A DNA stretch of 37,691 nt. It comes from Rhodopseudomonas infernalis. GTDB taxonomy: Bacteria > Pseudomonadota > Alphaproteobacteria > Rhizobiales > Xanthobacteraceae. Positions 1 to 9,021 of this stretch are shown here, one piece after another. The stretch's first letter is position 1, and each line of letters begins with the position of its first letter. The notes beneath the pieces were generated by a model. The model was not told the DNA's origin. It worked only from the letters and a program-made list of their open reading frames with translations, and ran no database searches. A program made the translations under genes and the position numbers. Where the stretch lies: the NCBI RefSeq assembly GCF_022271405.1, contig NZ_JAJNAL010000045.1, positions 1 through 37,691 on the forward strand, given 5' to 3'.

Positions 1-60
1 CTCTTCGCCACCCCACCCCGCTCGCTACGCGAGCGACCCTCCCCCTCCAGGGGAGGGTGA
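1..60. repeat. Palindromic intergenic repeat, C-rich type, partial
   Basis: Two adjacent hairpins are visible: CGCTCGC/GCGAGCG around 19-35 and CCCTCCCC/GGGGAGGG around 38-58. The second resembles arms of the repeats at 621-761 and 28545-28650. The element runs off the left window edge, so its full extent is unknown. The remaining bases to 110 show nothing further. Confidence 0.55.
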
Positions 61-110
61 TCCTTGCGGCACCCCAATCGTCCAAATGCGATTGACGTGT
101 CCGTGGGGAC

Positions 111-527
111 TCAATCATCAAACCGACCGCTCCGCCCGGCCTTGATATCGCCGCGGCGCTTCTTGCCTTCGAGGCGGCGCTTCTTGGAGCCCAGCGTCGG
201 GCGGGTGGCGCGGCGTGGGACCGGGCGGACCATGGCTTCGCGCAGCAATTCGAGCAGGCGGTCGATCGCGTCCGCCTTGTTGCGCTCCTGGGTGCGGAAG
301 CGCTGGGCGTGGATCACGATCACGCCTTCCTTGGTCATGCGCTGGCCGGCGAGATTGATCAGCCGCAGCGCGGCGTCTTCCGGCAGCGCGATCTTGCTGG
401 TGTCGAAGCGGAGCTGGGCGGCGGTCGACAGCTTGTTGACGTTCTGCCCGCCCGGCCCGGACGCGCGCACGAAGCTGATCTCGATATCGTCCTCGTCGAT
501 CGCAAGATTGCGGCTGATCCGCAGCAT
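111..527 (-). CDS. arfB: Alternative ribosome-rescue factor ArfB (YaeJ-type peptidyl-tRNA hydrolase)
   Basis: Releases the nascent chain from ribosomes stalled without a stop codon, acting in the A site without a release-factor recognition domain. The 138-residue product carries the class-I release factor catalytic motif GGQ at residues 26-28 within SGPGGQNVNK. Its C-terminal tail is strongly basic (SKKRRLEGKKRRGD region), as ArfB needs to sense an empty mRNA channel. The length fits the family (E. coli about 140). I chose the ATG at 527 because the protein then begins directly with the family-typical MLRISRNL; an upstream in-frame start at 584 would add 19 unconserved residues. It follows the M16 pair on the same strand but is separated by a repeat-bearing gap, so independent transcription is possible. 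Confidence 0.93.
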   Translation of the reverse strand: MLRISRNLAIDEDDIEISFVRASGPGGQNVNKLSTAAQLRFDTSKIALPEDAALRLINLAGQRMTKEGVIVIHAQRFRTQERNKADAIDRLLELLREAMVRPVPRRATRPTLGSKKRRLEGKKRRGDIKAGRSGRFDD

Positions 528-620
528 GGGGCACCAATACGGTTGATGCCGCGCGGACCGCACGGCGCGCCGACTGTCTAGCATATTTGCTCATCGAGGC
601 ACTCGCCCCGCGCCGCAGCA

Positions 621-761
621 CGCTCCCTCGCCCCGCTCTTGCGGGGAGAGGGCTGGGGTGAGGGGCTCTCTCCGCGAGTCGCAGCCGCTCGGCTGTGTGG
701 AGGCGCCCCCTCACCCGCCCGGCTGCGCCCGGACGACCTCTCCCCGCGCGCGGGGAGAGGT
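621..761. repeat. Palindromic intergenic repeat, C-rich type
   Basis: About 140 bp. The left hairpin is CTCGCCCCGC-tctt-GCGGGGAGAG and the right hairpin is CCTCTCCCCGC-gc-GCGGGGAGAGG, with a related GGGTGAGGGG / CCCCCTCACCC pair between them. It sits between arfB and the M16 pair. The same type recurs inside the ABC transporter operon (28545-28650). The rest of the gap 528-794 shows no gene. Confidence 0.7.
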
Positions 762-794
762 TACGCCGTGCTCGGGGTGGAGGTGAGCCGGCCG

Positions 795-2174
795 CTAATT
801 CGCCCTTGCCGGCGGCGGGGTGCCCGCCGGTTTCACGGCGTTCGGATCGGCGGCCGCCTGCGGGGTGCGGCCGACCACGACGGTGAGGAGGCCGTCGGAC
901 CACAGCCGCTTGGCGGCGCGCTTGGCATCGTCCATCGTCACGGCGTTGATCACCGCGCTGCGGTTGTCGATGTAGTCGATCGGGAGGCCGTCGTTCTGAT
1001 ACTGCAGCATCGCCTGCGCGAGCTTCGCCGAGGTGTCGAGCGACAGCATCTGCGAGCCGTTGAGATACGACTTCGCCTCGTCGAGCTCCTGCTGGGTCGG
1101 CCCCTCTTCGGCCATCCGCTTCACCTCGGCTTCGATCGCCTCGATGCTCTGCGTGGCGCGATCGGCGCGGGTGCCGGTGGCGCCGGTGAACAGCGCCGAG
1201 TGCTCCATCCACACCATCGACTCGTAGATCGAATAGGCCAGCCCGCGCTTCTCGCGCACCTCGCGATACAGCCGCGACGACAGCGAGCCGCCACCGAGGA
1301 TGTGGTTGACGACATAGCCGGCCATGAAGTCCGGATCGGCGCGCTTGAAGCCCGGGCCTCCGAACATCACCACGGTCTGCGGCACGTCGAGCGGCACGAA
1401 GCTGCGCTGCGGCGGCTTGGTGGCGACGACGTCGGGCACCGGCGCGAGCTGCGCCTTCGCCGGCAGGCTTCCGAACGTCGCGTCGAGGAGCTTCGCCAGC
1501 GTATCGGCGTCGACATCGCCGACCACCGCGATCTTCAGCGTGTCCTTCGCCAGCACCTTGCCCACATAGGACTTCATGTCGTCGACATTGACCTTGGGCA
1601 GGCTTTCGAGCGTGCCGGTCGAGGGCCGACCGTAGGGGTGGTCACCGAACGCGACCTGCAGAAACTTGCGGCTCGCCATCGTGTTCGGATCGAGCGACTG
1701 GCGGCGCAGCGTCGAGATCAGTTGCGCGCGGATGCGCTCGACGTCCTTGGCTTCGAACCGCGCCGCGGTGAGCGAGGTGTGCAGCAGGCCGAACGCCTCG
1801 TCGCGGTTCTCCTTCAGCATCCGCAGCGAGCCGCGGAAGTAATCGCGGGTGACGCTGTAGGACAGCTGGATGGCGCGGCGATCCATCCGCTCATGGAAGG
1901 TCGCCGAATCCATGTCGCCCGAGCCTTCATCGAGCAGGTTCGCCACCATGTGGCCGACGCCGGGCTTGTCGGCCGGGTCCTGACTGGCGCCGCCGTCGAA
2001 CGAGTACTCCATCGAAATCAAAGGCACCGTGGCATCCTGGACGAACCAGGCATGGATGCCGCCGGGCGTGACGAGATTCTGGATCTTCGCCGCGGCGAGG
2101 GTCGGAGACGCGGCGGCGAGCGTGACAGTCGCGGCGAGCGCGACGCGCTTGATGAAACGAACGGCGATGCTCAC
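795..2174 (-). CDS. M16-family peptidase-like subunit lacking the zinc site
   Basis: Exported 459-residue protein with an N-terminal signal segment (FIKRVALAATVTLAAASPTLAAA). It has the M16 fold but is probably the non-catalytic partner of the gene just upstream. Where the active subunit has HFLEH, this protein reads HMVAN (75-79), so the catalytic Glu and second His are missing. It keeps the C-terminal-half motif REVREKRGLAY, which in M16B heterodimers supplies the Arg/Tyr pair that contacts substrate. The start is a GTG at 2174 overlapping the previous stop (GTGA), with no ATG before the signal peptide. That overlap implies translational coupling and 1:1 production. Periplasmic localisation is inferred; the substrate is unknown. 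Confidence 0.9.
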   Translation of the reverse strand: MSIAVRFIKRVALAATVTLAAASPTLAAAKIQNLVTPGGIHAWFVQDATVPLISMEYSFDGGASQDPADKPGVGHMVANLLDEGSGDMDSATFHERMDRRAIQLSYSVTRDYFRGSLRMLKENRDEAFGLLHTSLTAARFEAKDVERIRAQLISTLRRQSLDPNTMASRKFLQVAFGDHPYGRPSTGTLESLPKVNVDDMKSYVGKVLAKDTLKIAVVGDVDADTLAKLLDATFGSLPAKAQLAPVPDVVATKPPQRSFVPLDVPQTVVMFGGPGFKRADPDFMAGYVVNHILGGGSLSSRLYREVREKRGLAYSIYESMVWMEHSALFTGATGTRADRATQSIEAIEAEVKRMAEEGPTQQELDEAKSYLNGSQMLSLDTSAKLAQAMLQYQNDGLPIDYIDNRSAVINAVTMDDAKRAAKRLWSDGLLTVVVGRTPQAAADPNAVKPAGTPPPARAN

Positions 2175-3553
2175 GAGCGCTTCTCCTCGGGCTTCGGCAG
2201 CGTGCCTTTGACCAGATAGCCCGTCACCGAACGATTGCGGTCGAGGAACTGCTGGGCGACGGCGCGAACCTGTTCGGCGGTGACGGCGCGGATCCGGTCC
2301 GGCCAGGTCTGGATGTCCTGCACGGTCAGTCCCGATGTAACCGCGGCGCCGTACCAGCGCGCCAGCGTCGCCTGATTGTCCTGCGCGTAGATCGCCTCGG
2401 CGATCAGCTGCGTCTTGACCCGTTCGAGATCTTCGGAGCGGATCGGATTGCGGACGATATCGGCGATGACGTTGTCGACCGCCTTCTCGATCTCCGAGAA
2501 CTCCACGCCCGGCTTCGGCGTCGCCGCGACGACGAACTGGCTGTCGTCGAGCGCCGTACCCTGATAGTTGGTGCCGACACTGATCGCGAGTTGCCGGTCG
2601 ATCACCAGCGCGCGATACAGATACGAATTGCTGCCGCCGCCCATCAGTTGCGCCAGCACTTCCAGCGCGGTGCTTTCGCCCTTGGCGGCGGTGTGGGCCG
2701 AGGGCACCAGATAATAGCGCCGCACGCTCGGCTGCTCGACCCGCGGATCGGCCAGCGTCACGGTGCGCGGGCCGGCCGGCGTCGGCTCCTGCGGCCGCAT
2801 CCGCTGCAGCGCGATCGACGGCTGCGGCGGGATCGCGCCGTAGATGCGCTCGATCGCCGGGCGGATCTGATCGGCCTCGACGTCGCCGGCGATCACCAGC
2901 GTCGCATTGTTCGGTGCATAGAAGCGGCGATAGAAGGCGAGCGCATCGTCGCGATCGAGCTTCTGGATTTCCTGATGCCAGCCGATCACCGGGCGGCCAT
3001 ACGGATGGTTGAGATACAGCGCCGCCATGATCTGTTCGGTCAGCCGCGCGTCGGGATTGTTGGCGACCCGCATGTTGTATTCCTCGAGCACGACGTCGCG
3101 CTCGGGCAGCACGTTCTCGTCCTTCAGCACCAGGCCGGTCATGCGATCGGCCTCGAACTCCATCATCCGCTCGAGCTGGTCGCGCGGCACGCGCTGATAG
3201 TAGCCGGTGTAGTCGTATGAGGTGAAGGCGTTCTCGTTGCCGCCGATCTTCAGCACCGTCTGCGAGAACTCGCCGACCGGATGCTTCGACGTCCCCTTGA
3301 ACATCAGATGTTCGAGGAAGTGCGCCAGCCCCGATTTGCCGGGCGTCTCGTCGGCCGAGCCGACCTTGTACCAGATCATCTGCGTTACCACCGGCGTGCG
3401 ATGATCCGGGATCACCACGACGGCGAGGCCGTTGGGAAGCGTGAAGGTCGCGGGCGGGTTGGCCGTCACGGTCTGGGCACTGGCGGCGCCGGCGAGGCAC
3501 AGCGTGGCGAGGACGGCGAAGGCGGCGCGCAGCGGAGAAGCGAATGCGGTCAT
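2171..3553 (-). CDS. M16-family zinc metallopeptidase, catalytic subunit
   Basis: Secreted 460-residue insulinase-type peptidase. A signal peptide (MTAFASPLRAAF...AGAASAQ) is followed by the inverted zinc motif HFLEH at residues 78-82. The third ligand Glu lies at about 158 in VVLEEY, the spacing expected for M16. A second M16 domain occupies the C-terminal half. I chose the ATG at 3553 because it begins the signal peptide; an extension to 3634 adds a non-conserved arginine-rich stretch. It overlaps the next gene by four bases (GTGA), forming a two-subunit enzyme with the zinc-less partner. Members of this class degrade or mature small periplasmic peptides; no specific substrate can be read here. 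The 177 bp upstream contain no gene. Confidence 0.94.
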   Translation of the reverse strand: MTAFASPLRAAFAVLATLCLAGAASAQTVTANPPATFTLPNGLAVVVIPDHRTPVVTQMIWYKVGSADETPGKSGLAHFLEHLMFKGTSKHPVGEFSQTVLKIGGNENAFTSYDYTGYYQRVPRDQLERMMEFEADRMTGLVLKDENVLPERDVVLEEYNMRVANNPDARLTEQIMAALYLNHPYGRPVIGWHQEIQKLDRDDALAFYRRFYAPNNATLVIAGDVEADQIRPAIERIYGAIPPQPSIALQRMRPQEPTPAGPRTVTLADPRVEQPSVRRYYLVPSAHTAAKGESTALEVLAQLMGGGSNSYLYRALVIDRQLAISVGTNYQGTALDDSQFVVAATPKPGVEFSEIEKAVDNVIADIVRNPIRSEDLERVKTQLIAEAIYAQDNQATLARWYGAAVTSGLTVQDIQTWPDRIRAVTAEQVRAVAQQFLDRNRSVTGYLVKGTLPKPEEKRS

Positions 3554-3730
3554 GGTCAGGCGATCATCCCGGTGGGAGAGGTCGGATCGGGCCGGCAGGC
3601 AGCCAAGCGCGGCGGCGCGCCCGACAGGGCGCACCTTGGCAGATATCGAGATGGGAGAGGTCGAACGCGAGGCGGCGTGGCCGCATCCGGCGGGAGATGG
3701 CGAGCTCTGTGCTAAGCGCCCGTCCCCGGA

Positions 3731-4459
3731 TCAATTGCTGACTTCTTTGCCCGTCATCACGTCGATGCGCTTGTTGCCGAGCGCTTCTTTCGGGCCCGTG
3801 CCGTAGGCAAAATTAGACGACGGGGTCTGATAGCCGACCGGCGGCTGGGTCAGCGACTCGCGGGTCGGCTCGCCAGTGAACGGCGCGGTCTCGGCCTTGT
3901 TGCTGCCGCCGAACAGGCTGGACAAGCTGCCGTTGAAGCCGAGCTGCGACGGGCTCAGCATCGGGTTGTTCACCTGGTTGCCGGGCTGAGTCACATCGCC
4001 ATTGGCCTTGTTGGACGAATCGGTACGGACCGCGGCCAGTTCCGACGGCATCAGCGGACGCGCGGATTCCTGCGGCGTCGGCTTGCTCTTGCGCGAAGCG
4101 GCGCGTGCTTCCTTGCGGGCCTGCACATCCGGGTCTTTCGGCCAGTTCGGCGCGTTGACCTGCTGAGCGGACGCTTCCGGCGGCGGCAGATCGAGACTGC
4201 GCGGCACCACCAGCGGCGAGCGCTCGCGATAATTGATGCCGGAATTTTCCATGTTGGTGGCGCCGATGCCCCTCATCAGGCCGCCGATCAACTTATCTTC
4301 GAAGCTCCGGTCGTCGTCTTCGGCGGCTTCCTGCGCGCGCGCGACGCCTGCGGTCAGAACCATTCCGACGCCCAGCGCAACCGCAGCCAGACGGGCCGCA
4401 CGCAGCCAAGACGCCGGCGCGGCGTGCGAAATCGAGAGGGTGTGCATGGTCTGGCGCAT
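3731..4459 (-). CDS. Conserved exported protein of unknown function (DUF3035-like motif)
   Basis: A 242-residue protein with an N-terminal hydrophobic export segment (AARLAAVALGVGMVLTAGVARAQ). The rest is acidic, then low-complexity and polar. The segment YRERSPLVVP...LPPPEA resembles the ERSPLVVPP.L.LPPP signature of DUF3035 proteins, but no lipobox Cys is present, so I do not call it a lipoprotein. The C-terminal half is rich in Asn, Ser, Pro and Gly and probably unstructured. The start is uncertain: ATG 4459 has AGGA upstream at a usable distance; GTG 4477 and ATG 4447 are alternatives. It lies between lspA and the M16 pair on the same strand, a placement that suggests envelope function, but nothing identifies it. 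Confidence 0.8.
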   Translation of the reverse strand: MRQTMHTLSISHAAPASWLRAARLAAVALGVGMVLTAGVARAQEAAEDDDRSFEDKLIGGLMRGIGATNMENSGINYRERSPLVVPRSLDLPPPEASAQQVNAPNWPKDPDVQARKEARAASRKSKPTPQESARPLMPSELAAVRTDSSNKANGDVTQPGNQVNNPMLSPSQLGFNGSLSSLFGGSNKAETAPFTGEPTRESLTQPPVGYQTPSSNFAYGTGPKEALGNKRIDVMTGKEVSN

Positions 4460-4549
4460 GGCGTTGATCCTGTTCACGTCTTGCGATCGATCGCCGGCCG
4501 CGACAGGTCGCCGGCGCGGTTTTGGCCGCGGTGCCCGTATCGTCCGGGA

Positions 4550-5044
4550 TCAGGGCGCTTTTGCGGCGGGTGCCCCGAAGAAGGAGTCATACAGCAGCGC
4601 CGCGACGCCGACAACGATCGCCGCGTCGGCAAGGTTAAACACGTACCAGCTATAGATTTTTCCTGCGATCTGGACGTGAAACAGGGCGAAATCGACCACC
4701 GCCCCATAGGCCAGCCTATCGATCGCATTGCCGATCGCGCCGCCGATGATCAGCCCGAGACCGATCGTCGCAAGCCGGGTGGTGGAGCGCGACATCCAGA
4801 TCGCCAGCACCACGATCGCCACCGCCTTGAAGGCCAGCATGATGGTCTGCCCGAGCGGCCCCTGATCGGAGAACCAGCCGTAGGAAATACCGGTATTCCA
4901 GGCCAGCACCAGATCGAAGAACGGCGTGATGCTGACCAGCCCCTTGCGGGCGAGATCGAAGCCGAACAGCAGCCAGAGCTTGCTCGCCTGATCGAGCACC
5001 AGCGCGAATGCGGCGGCCAGGATGCCGAGACGGAGCGGGGTCAT
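4550..5044 (-). CDS. lspA: Lipoprotein signal peptidase (signal peptidase II)
   Basis: Inner-membrane aspartyl protease that cleaves the signal peptide of diacylglyceryl-prolipoproteins before the lipidated Cys. The 164 residues hold four transmembrane segments. The diagnostic motifs are NAIDR (106-110), VVDF with the first catalytic Asp at 118, and FNLAD with the second at 140. DQASK near residue 18 and WNTGISYG near 49 are also typical. I chose ATG 5044 because the four-helix core begins at once; an extension to 5098 would be encoded by a palindromic repeat. It follows ileS on the same strand, the classic ileS-lspA order. Confidence 0.96.
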   Translation of the reverse strand: MTPLRLGILAAAFALVLDQASKLWLLFGFDLARKGLVSITPFFDLVLAWNTGISYGWFSDQGPLGQTIMLAFKAVAIVVLAIWMSRSTTRLATIGLGLIIGGAIGNAIDRLAYGAVVDFALFHVQIAGKIYSWYVFNLADAAIVVGVAALLYDSFFGAPAAKAP

Positions 5045-5071
5045 GGCGAGGCGCCCGCCCCGTGGCGAGCC

Positions 5072-5195
5072 GTCGTCCCCGCGCAGGCGGGGACCCATAC
5101 GCCGTGTCGGATCGGTTGAAGCGAGGCATCAGTCATAGGCATTGCCTCGAACGCAGGCGCCAGGGGTTATGGGTCCCCGCCTGCGCGGGGACGAC
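5072..5195. repeat. Long perfect inverted repeat between ileS and lspA
   Basis: The 28-base arm at 5072-5099 is an exact reverse complement of 5168-5195. Each arm also folds on itself through GTCCCCGC/GCGGGGAC. A second pair, CGAGGCA/TGCCTCG, lies in the loop. It starts 28 bases upstream of lspA and ends just past the ileS stop. It may act as an attenuator or mRNA processing site between the two genes; this is inference. Confidence 0.85.
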
Positions 5196-5202
5196 GAGAG
5201 CT

Positions 5203-8200
5203 TTAGACCGGAGCGCCCAGCGCCTTCCACTCGCGCAGCGCCTGGGCGTCGCGGGGGGAGACGTCGGGGTAGTCGGGGTCGCTGCCGACGCTGGACAGGA
5301 TCTTCCACGAGCGGGCGCATTTGGTGCCCTGCGCGCGGTCGACCACGACGGCGACATCGGCAAGCTCCGGCAGCCGGAACGCATCCGCCGGCGGCGTGTC
5401 GTTGCCGCGCAGGATCTCGACCATCGCGTTCGAGGTGATGCAGATCTCGGCCCAATCGACGTCGAAGATGTCGCCCATGAACTGCTCGGGCAGATAGATC
5501 ATCGGCGAGGCTTCGAGCGACGAGCCGATCCGCTTCGCCGCGCGCTCGACTTCCAGCGCGCCGGTGACGACGCGGCGCACCGCGCGGATCAGCGTCCACT
5601 TCTTGGCGAGCGCATCGTCGCGATACGATCCGAGATCGAGCGGGAACAGCGTCAGGTGCACGCTCGGCTCGGCATCGGGACGAACCATCGTCCACGCTTC
5701 GTCCGCGGTGAACGACAGCACCGGCGCCAGCCATTTCAGGATGGCGTCGCAGATGATGTCGATCGTGGTCAGCGCCGACTTGCGCGCCAGCGACGACGGC
5801 GGATCGCAATACAGCGTGTCCTTGCGGATATCGAAGTAGAATGCCGACAGCTCGGTGTTCATGAACGCGGCGAGCGACGACACCACGGTCTTGTAGTCGA
5901 ACTCCGCATAGGCGGCGCGCACGACGGCGCTCTGTTCGGCGAGCTGATGCAGCATCAGCCGCTCCAGCTCCGGCATATCCTCGATCGCCACCGCCTCGTC
6001 ACGCTTGAAATGATGCAGCGTGCCGAGCATCCAGCGGATCGAGTTGCGCAGCTTGCGATAAGTCTCGACCACGTTCTTGAGGATCTCGGGGCCGATGCGC
6101 TGATCGTCCGCGTAGTCGGTGGCGCACACCCACAGCCGCAGGATGTCGGCCCCCGAGGATGCGATCACCTTGGCCGGATCGGTAGTGTTGCCGAGCGACT
6201 TCGACATCTTGCGGCCCTGCTCGTCGAGCGTGAAGCCGTGCGTCAGCACGACATCATAGGGCGCGCGGCCGCGGGTGCCGCAGCTCTCCAGCAGCGACGA
6301 ATGAAACCAGCCGCGATGCTGATCGCTGCCTTCGAGATACATCACGGTGTCGGCGCCGCCGTCGACCTTGCGACGGATGCCGGCGAGGCCGGGGAAATTC
6401 TGCGCATCTTCGAGCACGAAGGCGTGGGTCGAACCTGAATCGAACCAGACGTCGAGAATGTCGTCGACCTTCTGCCAGCCCTCGGCGGTGCGATCGCCGA
6501 GGAAGCGCTCGGCGGCACCTTCGGCGTACCAGGCGTCGGCGCCTTCCTGCATGAAGGCTTCGGCGATGCGCTGATTGACGATCTCGTCCTGCAGGATGTC
6601 GACCGAGCCGTCGCCTCTGTCCTTGATGAACACCGCGATCGGCACGCCCCAGGCGCGCTGCCGCGAGATCACCCAGTCGGGACGGCCGGAGATCATGCCG
6701 TTGATGCGGTTCTGGCCGGCCGGCGGCACCCATTGGGTGACGGAGATCGCCTGCAGCGCGCGGGCGCGCAGCGTGTCGCCGGGTTTCGCCACACCGTCAT
6801 CGACGATGTCCTTGTCCATCGCGATGAACCATTGCGGCGTGTTGCGGAAGATCACCGGCTTCTTCGAGCGCCACGAATGCGGATACTGATGCTTCAGCTT
6901 GCCGCGCGCCACCAGCATCCAGGCCCCGATCAGTGCCTGGATCACCGCCTCGTTGGCGTCGCCCTTCTCGCCCTTGTCGTTGATCACCCGCTTGCCGACA
7001 AAGCCCGGTGCGTGATCGGTCAGCGCGCCGTTCTCGTCGACGGTGTAGGGAATCGTCGACGCAATGCCGCACGCTTCCAGCGCGCGGGCATTGGACATCC
7101 AGATGTCGAAGTCCTCGCGGCCGTGGCCGGGCGCGGTGTGCACGAAGCCGGTGCCGGTGTCGTCGGTGACGTGGTCGCCGTCTAGCAGCGGCACGGTGAA
7201 TTCGTAGCCGCCGGCGAACCCACGCAGCGGATGCGCGCACTGCATCGCCTTCAGCACGCGGGCTTCGACTGTCGATACTCTTTCATACGCAACGACGCGC
7301 GCCTGCTTGAATACGCTCTCGGCCAGCGCATCGGCAAGAATATAGACGTCGCCGGTCTTGGCCCAATTGTCGGCGGGCGCATCGGTGACCTTGTAGAGAC
7401 CGTATTCGATTTTTGACGAGAAACTGATCGCGCGGTTGCCCGGCAGCGTCCAGGGAGTCGTCGTCCAGATCAGCACCGAAGCATTTTCCGACGCCAGACC
7501 GTTCGCTGCGCCGATGTCTTCTGACGGCCACGCAGCGCCGTCGCCGACCACGTGGATGGCTGGAAACTTCACCCACACCGTATCGCTGGTGTAGTCCTCG
7601 TACTCGACCTCGGCTTCGGCGAGCGCGGTCTTTTCGACCACGCTCCACATCACCGGCTTGGAGCCGCGATACAGCGTGCCGTTGGCGGCGAACTTCATCA
7701 GTTCGCGGGCGATCTGCGCTTCGGCTGCGTAGTTCATCGTGGCGTAGGGATGGTCCCAATCGCCGATCACGCCGAGCCGCTTGAATTCCTCGCGCTGCAC
7801 GTCGAGCCACTTTTGCGCGTAAGCGCGGCATTCCTTGCGGAACGCCACCATCGCGGTCGAATCCTTGAAGTTCGGCTTCGGCTTGCCCTTGGAGCGATAG
7901 TTCTCTTCCTCGATCTTCCATTCGATCGGAAGGCCGTGGCAGTCCCAGCCCGGCACGTAGTTGGAGTCGTGGCCGAGCATCTGCTGGCTCTTGGTCACGA
8001 CGTCCTTGAGGATCTTGTTCAGCGCGTGGCCGATATGGATGTGGCCGTTGGCATAGGGCGGGCCGTCGTGCAGCACGAATTTGGCGCGGCCCTTGGCGCT
8101 GTCGCGCAGCTTGCCGTAGAGGTTCATCTCCTCCCAGCGCTTGAGCATCTCCGGCTCGCGCTGCGGCAGCCCGGCGCGCATCGGAAACTCCGTCTGCGGC

Positions 8201-8268
8201 AGGAAGAGCGTCTTGGAATAATCATTGCCGCTCTGGGCGGCGTCGGTCTTGGCGGGCTTGTCGGACAT
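5203..8268 (-). CDS. ileS: Isoleucyl-tRNA synthetase
   Basis: Class I aminoacyl-tRNA synthetase charging tRNA-Ile, 1021 residues. The ATP-binding HIGH motif is at 78-81 ([12 protein letters not shown]) and KMSKS at 687-691. The CP1 editing domain lies between them (TTPWTLPGN and [18 protein letters not shown]). The length exceeds E. coli IleS (about 938) through insertions. The C-terminus ends in GTKCARSWK with only one Cys in the region, so the C-terminal four-Cys zinc site of E. coli IleS is absent. It starts at ATG 8268 and is followed by lspA on the same strand. No T-box leader is visible in the 180 bp upstream, which contain the palindrome CGCGATCGATCGCG at 8295-8308 and no gene. Confidence 0.97.
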   Translation of the reverse strand: MSDKPAKTDAAQSGNDYSKTLFLPQTEFPMRAGLPQREPEMLKRWEEMNLYGKLRDSAKGRAKFVLHDGPPYANGHIHIGHALNKILKDVVTKSQQMLGHDSNYVPGWDCHGLPIEWKIEEENYRSKGKPKPNFKDSTAMVAFRKECRAYAQKWLDVQREEFKRLGVIGDWDHPYATMNYAAEAQIARELMKFAANGTLYRGSKPVMWSVVEKTALAEAEVEYEDYTSDTVWVKFPAIHVVGDGAAWPSEDIGAANGLASENASVLIWTTTPWTLPGNRAISFSSKIEYGLYKVTDAPADNWAKTGDVYILADALAESVFKQARVVAYERVSTVEARVLKAMQCAHPLRGFAGGYEFTVPLLDGDHVTDDTGTGFVHTAPGHGREDFDIWMSNARALEACGIASTIPYTVDENGALTDHAPGFVGKRVINDKGEKGDANEAVIQALIGAWMLVARGKLKHQYPHSWRSKKPVIFRNTPQWFIAMDKDIVDDGVAKPGDTLRARALQAISVTQWVPPAGQNRINGMISGRPDWVISRQRAWGVPIAVFIKDRGDGSVDILQDEIVNQRIAEAFMQEGADAWYAEGAAERFLGDRTAEGWQKVDDILDVWFDSGSTHAFVLEDAQNFPGLAGIRRKVDGGADTVMYLEGSDQHRGWFHSSLLESCGTRGRAPYDVVLTHGFTLDEQGRKMSKSLGNTTDPAKVIASSGADILRLWVCATDYADDQRIGPEILKNVVETYRKLRNSIRWMLGTLHHFKRDEAVAIEDMPELERLMLHQLAEQSAVVRAAYAEFDYKTVVSSLAAFMNTELSAFYFDIRKDTLYCDPPSSLARKSALTTIDIICDAILKWLAPVLSFTADEAWTMVRPDAEPSVHLTLFPLDLGSYRDDALAKKWTLIRAVRRVVTGALEVERAAKRIGSSLEASPMIYLPEQFMGDIFDVDWAEICITSNAMVEILRGNDTPPADAFRLPELADVAVVVDRAQGTKCARSWKILSSVGSDPDYPDVSPRDAQALREWKALGAPV

Positions 8269-8448
8269 GGAAGCTCTGGGTCAAGAGGCGCTGACGCGAT
8301 CGATCGCGATGAAGTAAGACGGTCCCGGTCTTGCGCCGAACTCAAAAGCTCAGGCGGAAGCCGGGCCGATAATGCTGATGATGGCGCGCCGCGGTGACAT
8401 GCGGCATTCATTAGCAGGCGGTCGCAGGATCGCAAAGCCCCGCGGCGG

Positions 8449-9021
8449 TCATCCTTGCGTCGGGCCGCCCTTCCCGAGCAGCTTGGCTGGGTTGCCGCCG
8501 ACGATCGCGCCCGTCGGAACGTCTCGGGTGACGACGCTGCCCGCACCGATCACGGCGCCATCACCGATGGTGATGCCGGGCAGGATGATCGCACCGCCGC
8601 CGATCCAGACGTCACTGCCGATCGTCACCGGGCGGCCGAATTCCAAGCCGTCGCGGCGGGTGGCGGCGTCGCGCGGGTGGTCGGCGGCGTAGATCTGCAC
8701 CGCGGGCCCGATCTGGGTGCGATCGCCGATCGTCACCGGCATGATGTCGAGAATCACGCAGTTGAAATTGAGGAAGACGCCCTCGCCCAGCGTGATGTTG
8801 TAGCCGCAGTCGCAGAAGAACGGCGGACGCACCACCGCGCCCTTGCCGACACGGCCGAGATGCTCGGACAGCAGCACGTGCCGCTCCGCCGCCGGCTGCG
8901 CGCCGGAGACATTGTAGCGGGCGATCCACGCCTTGTTGGTGGCCTCGTCGGCGGCGAGCTCGGGGCTGCCGGGGCGATACAGCTCGCCCGCCAGCATCTT
9001 CTCCTTCTCGGTCTTGGTCAT
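8449..9021 (-). CDS. Sugar O-acetyltransferase (maltose/galactoside acetyltransferase-like)
   Basis: Left-handed beta-helix acetyl-CoA transferase of 190 residues, probably a cytoplasmic trimer. The N-terminus (TEKEKMLAGELYRPGSPEL) is the maltose acetyltransferase domain. The hexapeptide repeats then run through IGDRTQIGPAVQIYAADHP, with the His of AADHP as likely catalytic base, and IGSDVWIGGGAIILPGITIGDGAVIGAGSVVTRDVP. It ends with VGGNPAKLL, typical of the family. Its ATG (9021) overlaps the ribF stop as ATGA, so it is translationally coupled to ribF. The natural acceptor sugar cannot be deduced. Confidence 0.93.
   Translation of the reverse strand: MTKTEKEKMLAGELYRPGSPELAADEATNKAWIARYNVSGAQPAAERHVLLSEHLGRVGKGAVVRPPFFCDCGYNITLGEGVFLNFNCVILDIMPVTIGDRTQIGPAVQIYAADHPRDAATRRDGLEFGRPVTIGSDVWIGGGAIILPGITIGDGAVIGAGSVVTRDVPTGAIVGGNPAKLLGKGGPTQG

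Noticed and set aside
795-3500. A 901-codon open frame spanning both M16 genes
   Set aside because: Its first half is out of frame with the true upstream M16 gene and reads as Arg-rich low-complexity protein; only the part from the GTG at 2174 is real.
5008-6438. 476-codon plus-strand open frame opposite ileS and the lspA-ileS repeat
   Set aside because: Shadow frame of ileS; begins within the palindromic repeat.
8269-8448. T-box leader upstream of ileS
   Set aside because: No T-box consensus or terminator-antiterminator pair is visible; the only structure is a short CGATCG palindrome.
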